Below, piece after piece: positions 15,172 through 21,739 of a stretch of 22,986 bases of DNA. The DNA comes from DATLYF01 sp035575095 (GTDB lineage: Bacteria; Pseudomonadota; Gammaproteobacteria; Competibacterales; Competibacteraceae): NCBI GenBank assembly GCA_035575095.1, contig DATLYF010000093.1, positions 1 through 22,986 of the forward strand, written 5' to 3'. Each line of letters opens with the position of its first letter. Within the stretch, counting starts at the first letter, position 1. Under the pieces are notes generated by a model, which had not been told where the DNA came from, searched no databases, and was given only the letters and a program-made list of their open reading frames with translations. Position numbers and translations under genes: made by a program.

Positions 15172-16106
15172 GCCGGCACCTCCGAGGTCGCGTCCTGGGT
15201 GATGCGGCGGAACACCTCGTCCAGGCGCCCGCGCTCCAGTTGCAGCTCGCGCACCTGGAAGTTGCCGCTCTGCAAGACCTGCTGCACGGCGCCGAAGATG
15301 TTCTGGCCGTCGCGGGCAATGGCGGTGAGGCGACCGTCGTGGGCGTCGACCTCGACCTCGGCCACCCCGGGCAGGGAGGCCAGGGCCTGGCGCACCGGCT
15401 CCGGCTGCGGGGTGCTGAGGGTGACCGCGCGGTGGTAGCGGGAGCGGGCCAGCAGCGCCTGCGGGGTATCGTCGGCCAGCAGCCGGCCGGCGGCGATGAT
15501 GATGACGCGGTTACACAGTGCGTCGACCTCCTCCAGAATGTGGGTGGAGATGATCACGGTGCGCTCGGCGGCCATCTCGCCGAGCAGGGTGCGCACCTCG
15601 TGCTTTTGGTTGGGGTCGAGGCCGTCGGTGGGCTCGTCAAGGATCAGCACCGGCGGATCGTGGAGTATGGCCTGGGCGATGCCGACGCGGCGCTTGAAGC
15701 CCTTGGACAGGGTGTCGATGGGCTGGCGCAGCACCGGGCCGAGGTGCAGTCGCGCGATGACCCGATCGAGCGCCTGGCGCCGGCGTTCGCCCCGCAGGTC
15801 GCGCAGGTCGGCGACGAAGGCCAGAAAGCCGGCCACCGTCATTTCGCCGTAGCTCGGCGCGCCCTCGGGCAGGTAGCCGAGCAGGCGCTTGGCGGACAGC
15901 GGTTCGCGCTGGATGTCGTGACCGCAGACGCGGGCAGTGCCGGCGCTGGGGGCGAGAAAGCCGGTGATCATCTTCATGGTGGTGGACTTGCCAGCGCCGT
16001 TGGGGCCGAGGAAGCCCAGCACCTGCCCCGGTTCGACCCGGAAGCTGACATCGTCCACGGCCGTGAGCGGGCCATAGCGCTTGGTCAAGTGCTCTGTTTC
16101 GATCAT
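15168..16106 (-). CDS. ABC transporter ATP-binding protein, GldA/ABC-2 type
   Basis: This 312-residue ATPase energises the adjacent permease. Walker A is GPNGAGKS (34-41). The signature is LSKGFKRR (133-140), the LSKGxxQR variant common in ABC-2 ATPases. Walker B is VLILDEP (153-159) and the switch histidine is in STHILEE (His189). After about residue 215 comes a C-terminal extension (LARSRYHRAVTLS to the end), typical of the GldA/DRA family, which has a regulatory C-terminal domain. The start ATG 16106 is preceded by AGGAG with a 9-base spacer. This is the first gene of the operon ATPase-permease-GldG-DUF4340, and the 190-base gap upstream should hold its promoter, though I could not pick a convincing -35/-10 pair. 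Confidence 0.9.
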   Translation of the reverse strand: MIETEHLTKRYGPLTAVDDVSFRVEPGQVLGFLGPNGAGKSTTMKMITGFLAPSAGTARVCGHDIQREPLSAKRLLGYLPEGAPSYGEMTVAGFLAFVADLRDLRGERRRQALDRVIARLHLGPVLRQPIDTLSKGFKRRVGIAQAILHDPPVLILDEPTDGLDPNQKHEVRTLLGEMAAERTVIISTHILEEVDALCNRVIIIAAGRLLADDTPQALLARSRYHRAVTLSTPQPEPVRQALASLPGVAEVEVDAHDGRLTAIARDGQNIFGAVQQVLQSGNFQVRELQLERGRLDEVFRRITQDATSEVPA

Positions 16107-16152
16107 GCCGTGCGGCTCCTGGGTAGTGATGAGTGCGTCTATCCGATGACAT

Positions 16153-16219
16153 GCCCCCGCCCGGGGGCGCCCCGCATCCGGGCCAGCGCAGCGGCGTCCG
16201 TGCCGCGGCCGGCGGATGC
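16153..16219 (-). other. Two strong hairpins in the gap between cinA and the Gld-type operon
   Basis: Hairpin A: GCCCCC (16153-16158) pairs with GGGGGC (16163-16168) around a 4-base loop. Hairpin B: GCATCCG (16174-16180) pairs with CGGATGC (16213-16219). Inside it GGCC (16181-16184) pairs with GGCC (16207-16210) after a 2-base bulge, and GCGGC (16191-16195) pairs with GCCGC (16202-16206) around a 6-base loop, giving about 16 paired bases. The region lies 47-114 bases upstream of the ATPase start, and B is about 78 bases past the cinA stop. No T-tract follows on the minus strand. It may end cinA transcription, form a structured leader of the ABC operon, or be a REP-like repeat. The rest of the 190-base gap shows nothing I can name. 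Confidence 0.45.
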
Positions 16220-16296
16220 TTCGAGATAGCGGTGACCGTGGGAGTTTAGCGGGAGTTCCAGGGCGGAGGATTACGGTTTGGCAATGTTGGAGCGTA

Positions 16297-17538
16297 TCAG
16301 CCCCGCGCCAGCAGTCGCCGCCGCAGCAGGTCGAGTACGCTGATCACGGCGAACTGGCGCACCTGCTCGCGCCCGTAGGGGAAACCGAGCTGCACCGCTT
16401 CCACCGAGTTGTCGTCCAGCGCCAGAGCGAGAAACACCGTGCCCACCGGCTGTCCTTCCTGCTCGCTCGGGCCGGCCACGCCGGTGGTGGCCAGGCCGAC
16501 GTCGGCGCCGAGCAGGCGGCGCACGCCCACGGCCATGGCGCGGGCGGCATCGGCGCTGACCACCGGTCCTTCGGGCACGCCCAGCAGGCGGTGCTTGACC
16601 TCGCTGGCATAGCTCACCACGGCGCCGCGGAACACCTCGCTGGCGCCGGGCACGGTGGTGATGCGCGCGCCCACCAGGCCGCCGGTGAGGGATTCGGCTA
16701 CCGCCAGGGTGAGGTTGCGCGCCTTGAGCAGATCCAGCACCACCGACTCCATGGTCTGCTCGTCGACGCCGAACACCAGAGAGCCGAGGATGGCGCGCAG
16801 TTGCGCTTCTTCCTGCGCGATCAGGCGCTCGGCTTCGGCCTCGTTCGCGGCCTTGGCGGTGATGCGCACCTTGATGCCCTCGATGCCGCTGGCGAGAAAA
16901 GCCAGGGTCGGATTGCCGGCCCGATCGAGCTCCTGGATGCGCGCTTCCAGCAGCTCCGCCAAGCCCGACTCCGACTGGCCCCAGGTGCGCAGGGTGCGGC
17001 TCTTGATCACCGCCGACAGGCCGGCGCGGCGGCGCAGGTCGGGGAGGATGGTGCCGAGCACCATCTCCTTCATCTCGTAGGGCACGCCGGGCACGGCGTA
17101 GATGACCTTCTCGCCCACCGGGCAGATCAGCCCCGGCGCGGTGCCGGGCATCTGCGCCATGACGCTGGCGCCCCGCGGCACGTCGGCCTGGCGCAGGTTG
17201 TTGGCCGGCATCTCGCGGCCGCGGCGGCGGAAGCGCTCGCGGATGCGCTCGACGATGGCCGGGTCGCGCTCCAGCGGCACGCCCATGAAGCGGGCGATGG
17301 CGTCGCGGGTGAGATCGTCATGGGTAGGGCCCAGTCCGCCGCAGCAGATTACCGCATCGGCGCGCGCCAGGGCCAGCCCGAGCGCCTCGACGATGCGCCC
17401 CAGGTTGTCCCCCACCTTGGCCTGGTGCAGGCAGTCGATGCCGGCCAAGGCCAGCTGCTCGCCGATCCAGGCGGAATTGGTGTCGACGATCTGGCCGAGT
17501 AGCAGCTCGGTGCCGATGGCGAGAACTTCGCAACGCAT
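16297..17538 (-). CDS. cinA: CinA family protein (COG1058 domain plus PncC-like nicotinamide-nucleotide amidohydrolase domain)
   Basis: This full-length 413-residue CinA matches the usual size of about 400-430. The N-terminal molybdopterin-binding-like domain starts MRCEVLAIGTELLLGQI and holds GGLGPTHDDLT (67-77), the COG1058 motif tied to ADP-ribose pyrophosphatase activity. YAVPGVPYEMKEM (147-159) is also typical. The C-terminal CinA domain has AESLTGGLVGARI (281-293) and TTGVAGP (351-357), the motifs of nicotinamide mononucleotide deamidase (PncC), a pyridine-nucleotide recycling enzyme. Both domains appear intact. The start ATG 17538 has AGGAG with a 7-base spacer. It lies 32 bases after the LysR stop, so co-transcription is possible unless the hairpin between them blocks it. 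The competence link in the family name is historical and is not implied here. Confidence 0.95.
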   Translation of the reverse strand: MRCEVLAIGTELLLGQIVDTNSAWIGEQLALAGIDCLHQAKVGDNLGRIVEALGLALARADAVICCGGLGPTHDDLTRDAIARFMGVPLERDPAIVERIRERFRRRGREMPANNLRQADVPRGASVMAQMPGTAPGLICPVGEKVIYAVPGVPYEMKEMVLGTILPDLRRRAGLSAVIKSRTLRTWGQSESGLAELLEARIQELDRAGNPTLAFLASGIEGIKVRITAKAANEAEAERLIAQEEAQLRAILGSLVFGVDEQTMESVVLDLLKARNLTLAVAESLTGGLVGARITTVPGASEVFRGAVVSYASEVKHRLLGVPEGPVVSADAARAMAVGVRRLLGADVGLATTGVAGPSEQEGQPVGTVFLALALDDNSVEAVQLGFPYGREQVRQFAVISVLDLLRRRLLARG

Positions 17539-17558
17539 GGGACGGCTCCTGTGTCGTG

Positions 17559-17584
17559 GGCGGCGGTTGATTATTGCCGCCGCC
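17559..17584 (-). terminator. 8-bp perfect inverted repeat spanning the LysR stop codon
   Basis: GGCGGCGG (17559-17566) is perfectly matched by CCGCCGCC (17577-17584) around a 10-base AT-rich loop that contains the LysR stop TAA (17571-17573 on the minus strand). The hairpin fills most of the 32-base gap to cinA. No T-tract follows on the minus strand. It could be a terminator or attenuator separating lysR and cinA, but the right arm is part of the Arg-rich end of LysR, so it could also be a coincidence of GCC-rich codons. Confidence 0.3.
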
Positions 17585-18545
17585 GCGTTGCCTGCAAAGG
17601 CGCTGCAGTGCGTTCGTCGACGAGTGCGCCGGCATGGTAACAGGCGAGCAGCGGCGGCAGCTCGGCCACCAGGAAGTCGATGAAGGCGCGTACCGCCGAG
17701 ACCAGTCCGCGCCGCGAGGCGTAGACCGCCTGCACCGTGCCGCCGGGCATGCTGTACTGCGGCAAGACGATTTCCAGCTCACCCCGCGCCAGCTCCTCCC
17801 GGCACAGATACTCGGGCAGCTCGACTACGCCGACCCTGGCTACCGCCATCCGCTTCAAAACCAGGATGTCGTCGGTGATCAGCCGCGGCTGATAGACGAC
17901 CGGGTGCTCGCTGCCATCGGCGGCGGTGAGGTGCCAGATATGGCGGCCGTCGGCGTAGTCCATACCGATGGCGGGCAGTCGCGCCAGCTCCGCCGGCGTC
18001 TGCGGCCGCCCCACTGCCTCCAGCAGCATCGGGCTGGCCAGCAGCGCGTGGCTGCTGCGCCCCAGCGGGCGCACGATCAGGTTGGCCTCCTCCTGGGGGC
18101 GGAACTGCACCCGCAGCGCCACGTCGATGCCTTCTTCGAGCAGATCCACCCGGCGGTCGGTGGCTTTCAGTTGCACCTGCACCCGCGAGCAGGTGGCGAG
18201 AAAGCGCGGCAGCAAGTGAGTCAGCATGTCCTGGGACATGACCACCGGGCAGCTCACCCGCACCAGGCCGCGCGGTTCGGCCTGCACATGGTCGATCACC
18301 GCCTGCGCTGCCTGGGCCTCGGCCACCAAGGCGGCGCAGTGGCGATAGTAGAGCCGACCCAGCTCGGTGACGTTGAAGCGCCGCGTCGAGCGCTGGATCA
18401 GCCGTACCCCCAGCTGTTCTTCCAGCAGCGCCAGACGCCGGCTCAAGCGCGATTTGGGAATGCCGAGCATGCGAGCAGCAGCGCTGATGCCGCCTTTCTC
18501 CACCACCTGGGCGAAGTAATAGAGGTCGTTCAGATCCTGCATCAT
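17571..18545 (-). CDS. LysR-family transcriptional regulator, divergent from azoR
   Basis: A 324-residue LysR regulator. The N-terminal winged helix-turn-helix begins LNDLYYFAQVVEKGGISAAA, and the recognition helix (about 30-44) includes PKSRLSRRLALLEEQLGVRL, both diagnostic of the family. A C-terminal periplasmic-binding-protein-like effector domain follows from about residue 92. GLVRVSCPVVMSQDML is the start of the CrgA/YafC-like effector subgroup. It is divergent from azoR with 110 bases between the starts, the classic layout for a LysR regulating its neighbour. Two ATGs (18545 and 18542) are adjacent and neither has a clear ribosome site. The effector is unknown; a quinone or electrophile is inferred from the neighbours only. 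Confidence 0.92.
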   Translation of the reverse strand: MMQDLNDLYYFAQVVEKGGISAAARMLGIPKSRLSRRLALLEEQLGVRLIQRSTRRFNVTELGRLYYRHCAALVAEAQAAQAVIDHVQAEPRGLVRVSCPVVMSQDMLTHLLPRFLATCSRVQVQLKATDRRVDLLEEGIDVALRVQFRPQEEANLIVRPLGRSSHALLASPMLLEAVGRPQTPAELARLPAIGMDYADGRHIWHLTAADGSEHPVVYQPRLITDDILVLKRMAVARVGVVELPEYLCREELARGELEIVLPQYSMPGGTVQAVYASRRGLVSAVRAFIDFLVAELPPLLACYHAGALVDERTAAPLQATRRRQ

Positions 18546-18597
18546 GAGTATGTGTTCTATTGATAGGACGATGAGTTCGAATTCTACCGTCTACTGC

Positions 18598-18620
18598 ATG
18601 ATTGGTCTCGATCATATGAT
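18598..18620. promoter_or_regulatory. Candidate LysR operator and azoR -10 box
   Basis: ATCATATGAT (18611-18620) is a perfect 10-bp palindrome, and a further half site ATGAT (18598-18602) makes ATGAT-N8-ATCAT with its left half. The palindrome contains TATGAT (18615-18620), a 5/6 match to the sigma70 -10 consensus, 35 bases before the azoR ATG. At 16-18 bases upstream there is no good -35 box, as expected for an activator-dependent promoter. The region is AT-rich against a GC-rich genome. The site lies between divergent lysR and azoR, where LysR proteins normally bind. LysR specificity is not proven. Confidence 0.5.
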
Positions 18621-18642
18621 TAATTCAACGTCAAACCTCATT

Positions 18643-18647
18643 AGGAG
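18643..18647 (+). promoter_or_regulatory. Ribosome binding site of azoR
   Basis: AGGAG lies 8 bases before ATG 18656 and fixes the azoR start. Confidence 0.8.
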
Positions 18648-18655
18648 ACCGCACC

Positions 18656-19273
18656 ATGAAACTGCTGCACATCGACTCCAGCCCGCTCTTCGACGCTTCC
18701 GTCTCGCGCCAGCTCACCGCCGCCATCGTCGAGCAGTGGCGTCAGGTGGAGCCCGCTCTGGAAGTGATCCACCGCGACCTCGCCGCCAATCCGCCGGCCC
18801 ACCTGGATGGTGAGATCCTGCAGGCCGCCGGCCTGCCGCCGGAGCAGCGCAATCCGCGCCAGGCCAGGGAACTGGCGCTGACCGAGGCGCTGATCGAGGA
18901 GCTGTTCGCCGCCGAGGCTATCGTCATCGGCGCCCCGATGTACAACTTCTCCGTGCCCAGCCAGCTCAAGGCCTGGATCGACCGCATCGCCGTGGCCGGC
19001 CGCACCTTCCGCTATACCGAGCAGGGTCCGCAGGGCCTGGTGGCCGACAAGCCGGTGGTGATCGTCTCCAGCCGCGGCGGCGTCTACTCCACGCCGGAGC
19101 GCAGCGCCGCCGACTTCCAGGAGGCCTATCTGAAGCAGGTGCTGGGCTTTATCGGCATCCACGACATCACCTTCATCCGTGCCGAGGGCCTGGGCATGGG
19201 GCCGGAGCTCCGCGAGCAGGCGCTGCGCCTGGCCCGCGCCCGCATCGGCGAGTATCTGGCCGAGGCTGCCTGA
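18656..19273 (+). CDS. azoR: FMN-dependent NADH-azoreductase / quinone reductase AzoR
   Basis: A 205-residue flavodoxin-fold enzyme, close to the E. coli AzoR length (201). It reduces quinones and azo compounds by two electrons with NAD(P)H and FMN in the cytosol, which avoids semiquinone radicals. Visible are the FMN phosphate loop HIDSSPLFDASVSRQL (5-20), the flavin-binding PMYNFSVPSQLKAWID (94-109) with AGRTFRYTEQGPQGL (114-128), and SSRGGVY (138-144), all AzoR hallmarks. The start ATG 18656 has AGGAG 8 bases upstream. It is transcribed away from the LysR gene, and the next gene on the same strand, 91 bases on, encodes KefG. Azo dyes are a laboratory substrate; thiol-reactive quinone defence is the likelier role. 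Confidence 0.93.
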   Translation: MKLLHIDSSPLFDASVSRQLTAAIVEQWRQVEPALEVIHRDLAANPPAHLDGEILQAAGLPPEQRNPRQARELALTEALIEELFAAEAIVIGAPMYNFSVPSQLKAWIDRIAVAGRTFRYTEQGPQGLVADKPVVIVSSRGGVYSTPERSAADFQEAYLKQVLGFIGIHDITFIRAEGLGMGPELREQALRLARARIGEYLAEAA

Positions 19274-19285
19274 GATCCTTGCCCC

Positions 19286-19312
19286 GGCGCGCGGTCGCCA
19301 AGGTCGCGCGCC
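19286..19312 (+). terminator. 8-bp perfect GC hairpin between azoR and kefG
   Basis: GGCGCGCG (19286-19293) pairs perfectly with CGCGCGCC (19305-19312) around an 11-base loop, starting 13 bases after the azoR stop. No T-run follows. It may be a partial terminator or an intercistronic stabiliser within an azoR-kefG-kefB transcript. The remaining bases up to kefG show only an AGGAG ribosome site at 19355-19359. Confidence 0.35.
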
Positions 19313-19364
19313 CCCGCCGGCTTCTGCTAAGGTCGCAGCCATCTCGACCGAGGCAGGAGCCACC

Positions 19365-19931
19365 ATGTCCGAACGAACCGCCCTGGTCCTGTTCGCCCAT
19401 CCCGACCCCGAGCATTCGCGGGTCAACCGTGTGCTGCGCGATGCCCTGACCGACCTCCCCGGCATCGTCGTCCACGATCTCTACGAGACCTATCCCGAGC
19501 TGCACATCGACGTGCGCCGCGAGCAGCGCCTGCTCGCCGCCGCCGATCTGCTGGTATTCCTCCATCCCGTCTACTGGTACAGTTGCCCGGCCATCCTCAA
19601 GGAATGGCAGGATGTGGTGCTGGAGCGCGGCTTCGCCTACGGCCCCGGCGGCGATCGGCTGCACGGCAAGGACTTCTGGCAGGCGGTGAGCACCGGCGGC
19701 CGCGCCGAGGCCTACCGCCGCGACGGCTACAACCGCTACACCATCGAGGAAATGCTGCGGCCGTTCGAGGCCACGGCCAACATCTGCGGCATGCGCCACC
19801 ACCCGCCCTACGTGATTCACAACAGCCGTCATCTCGACGGCGCGATCGTGACGCGCCATGCCGGCGAGCTGCGCCGGCGTCTGCAGGGCTATCGCCAGTA
19901 TGGCGCTGCCGCCCTGCGCGGGGAGGGGTGA
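19365..19931 (+). CDS. kefG: KefG, glutathione-regulated K+ efflux ancillary quinone oxidoreductase-like protein
   Basis: This 188-residue flavodoxin-fold protein is the soluble partner needed for full activity of the KefB antiporter. HPVYWYSCPAILKEW (67-81), FAYGPGG (90-96) and STGG (109-112) match the KefF/KefG family flavin-binding motifs. VVHDLYETYPELHIDVRREQ (35-54) and YNRYTIEEMLRPFE are closer to KefG than to KefF. The length agrees with E. coli KefG (184). ATG 19365 has AGGAG with a 5-base spacer; longer in-frame starts overlap azoR and lack family sequence. The stop TGA shares one base with the kefB ATG (TGATG), so the pair is coupled as in the E. coli kefGB order. Confidence 0.92.
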   Translation: MSERTALVLFAHPDPEHSRVNRVLRDALTDLPGIVVHDLYETYPELHIDVRREQRLLAAADLLVFLHPVYWYSCPAILKEWQDVVLERGFAYGPGGDRLHGKDFWQAVSTGGRAEAYRRDGYNRYTIEEMLRPFEATANICGMRHHPPYVIHNSRHLDGAIVTRHAGELRRRLQGYRQYGAAALRGEG

Positions 19932-21739
19932 TGGAGAATCACGACCTGCTGCTCAAGAGCTTCGTCTACCTGCTGGCCACGGTGCTGGCCGTGCCCCTGG
20001 CCAGGCGCCTGGGCCTGGGGGCGGTGCTGGGCTATCTGCTGGCCGGGGTAATGATCGGGCCGTGGGGGCTGGGGCTGATCGGCGCGGTCGAGGAGGTGTT
20101 GCACTTCGCTGAGTTCGGCGTAGTGCTGCTCTTGTTCCTCATCGGCTTGGAGCTCAACCCGGCGCGGCTGTGGGCGCTGCGCCGGCCCATCTTCGGCATG
20201 GGCGGGGCGCAGGTGCTGGCCTGCGCTCTAGCCATCGGCGGCCTGGTGCTGGCGCTGCAAGCCCCCTGGCGCAGCGCCGTGGTGGCGGGCATGGGTCTGG
20301 CTCTGTCCTCGACTGCCATCGCCCTGCGCATTCTGCAGGAGCGCAACCTGCTGTCCACTCCGGCCGGCAATGCCGGCTTCTCCATCCTGCTGTTCCAGGA
20401 TATCGCCGTGATCCCGATGATGGCGCTGCTGCCGGTCATCGGCCGGGGGGCCGGCGCCGGCGAGGAGAGCGCCTGGCTGGATGCGGCCAAGGCGGTGGCG
20501 GTGATCGTCGGCATCGTTCTCGGCGGACACTATTTGACCCGGCCGCTGCTGCGTTTCGTCGCCGCCACCGGGTTGCGCGAGGTGTTCACCGCCACCGCCC
20601 TGGCCCTGGTGGTGGGGGCGGCGCTGCTGATGCAGGCCGTGGGTCTGTCCATGGCGCTCGGTGCCTTCCTCGGCGGAGTGCTGCTGGCCGATTCCGAGTA
20701 CCGCCACGCCCTGGAATCCGATATCGAACCCTTCAAGGGCCTGCTGCTGGGGCTGTTCTTCGTCGCCGTGGGCATGTCGGTGGACTTCGGCCAGGTGGCG
20801 CGGCAGCCGCTTCTCATCCTCGCCCTGGTGCTGGCGCTGGTGGCGGTCAAGAGCGCGATCCTCTACGGCCTGACCTGGCCGTGCCGTGTCTCTGCCGGCG
20901 AGCGGGGCCTGTTCGCCGTGCTGCTGTCCCAGGGCGGCGAGTTCGGCTTCGTGCTGTTCAACGTCGCCGTCGGCTATCGGGTCATCCCCCAGTCCACCGC
21001 CGACCTGCTGGTGGTGGTGGTGGCCCTGTCCATGGCCACCACGCCGCTGCTGCTCATCGTCTACGACCGCCTGCTCGCCCCACGCTTGGCCGGGCGCCGC
21101 GCGCAGCCGCCCATGGACCTGATCGAGGATGACGCCAACCCGGTGATCCTGGCCGGCTTCGGCCGCTATGGGCAGATCGTGGCGCGTCTGCTGCAGGCCA
21201 ACGGCGTGGGCGTGACCATCATCGACCACGACCCCGATCACGTAGAGCGGGTGCGCCGCTTTGGCATCAAGAGCTATTACGGCGACAGTGGGCGCCTGGA
21301 TCTGCTGGAGGCGGCGGGCATCGCCCGGGCCAAGGTGCTGATCCTGGCCATTGACGACCGGGCGGCTCTGAACCAGACCGCCGCCGAGGTGAGGAAGCAT
21401 TTCCCGCACATCAGGGTCCTGGCGCGGGCCTGGGACATGCCCCACGCCTTTGAGCTGATGGACATCGGCGTCGACCACATCCAGCGCGAGACCTTCGACT
21501 CCGCCCTGCAGACCGGCGTCGCCGCGCTGCGCCAACTGGGCATGGGGGCGCACGTCGCCCACCGCGCCGCCCAGACCTTCAAGCAGCACGATCTGGAAGC
21601 CTTGCACTCCCTGTACGAGGTGCACAAGGACGAGGGCGAACTCATTACCCGTACGGTACGCGCCCGCCAGGAAATCGAGGAGACGCTGCGCGCCGACCGC
21701 AGTTGGCGGCGCGAGCATGGGGAGGAGGAGTGGGGGTGA
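19931..21739 (+). CDS. kefB: Glutathione-regulated potassium-efflux antiporter KefB
   Basis: A 602-residue CPA2-family K+/H+ antiporter in the inner membrane (E. coli KefB is 601). It has a dozen or so hydrophobic segments over residues 1-380, then a cytosolic RCK/TrkA-N domain. GFGRYG (409-414) is the nucleotide-binding Rossmann loop. The core carries LGLGAVLGYLLAG (27-39), LFQDIAVIP (154-162) with the ion-site Asp157, and SQGGEFGFVLF (333-343). The regulatory loop HALESDIEPFKG (259-270) holds Asp264, at the KefC position where mutation causes leak. Glutathione keeps the channel shut and glutathione-electrophile adducts open it, acidifying the cytoplasm. KefB rather than KefC is called from length, overall match and the KefG partner, although the loop sequence is KefC-like. 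It overlaps the helicase start by TGATG. Confidence 0.93.
   Translation: MENHDLLLKSFVYLLATVLAVPLARRLGLGAVLGYLLAGVMIGPWGLGLIGAVEEVLHFAEFGVVLLLFLIGLELNPARLWALRRPIFGMGGAQVLACALAIGGLVLALQAPWRSAVVAGMGLALSSTAIALRILQERNLLSTPAGNAGFSILLFQDIAVIPMMALLPVIGRGAGAGEESAWLDAAKAVAVIVGIVLGGHYLTRPLLRFVAATGLREVFTATALALVVGAALLMQAVGLSMALGAFLGGVLLADSEYRHALESDIEPFKGLLLGLFFVAVGMSVDFGQVARQPLLILALVLALVAVKSAILYGLTWPCRVSAGERGLFAVLLSQGGEFGFVLFNVAVGYRVIPQSTADLLVVVVALSMATTPLLLIVYDRLLAPRLAGRRAQPPMDLIEDDANPVILAGFGRYGQIVARLLQANGVGVTIIDHDPDHVERVRRFGIKSYYGDSGRLDLLEAAGIARAKVLILAIDDRAALNQTAAEVRKHFPHIRVLARAWDMPHAFELMDIGVDHIQRETFDSALQTGVAALRQLGMGAHVAHRAAQTFKQHDLEALHSLYEVHKDEGELITRTVRARQEIEETLRADRSWRREHGEEEWG

Noticed and set aside
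12869..15319. 816-codon frame on the minus strand across the GldG and permease genes
   Set aside because: It runs in another frame over three well-supported genes and is Arg/Ala/Gly/Pro-rich. The in-frame GldG, permease and ATPase genes explain the region.
18540..18545. Two adjacent ATG starts for LysR (18545 and 18542)
   Set aside because: The choice changes only one residue and neither has a ribosome site, so it carries no biological message by itself.
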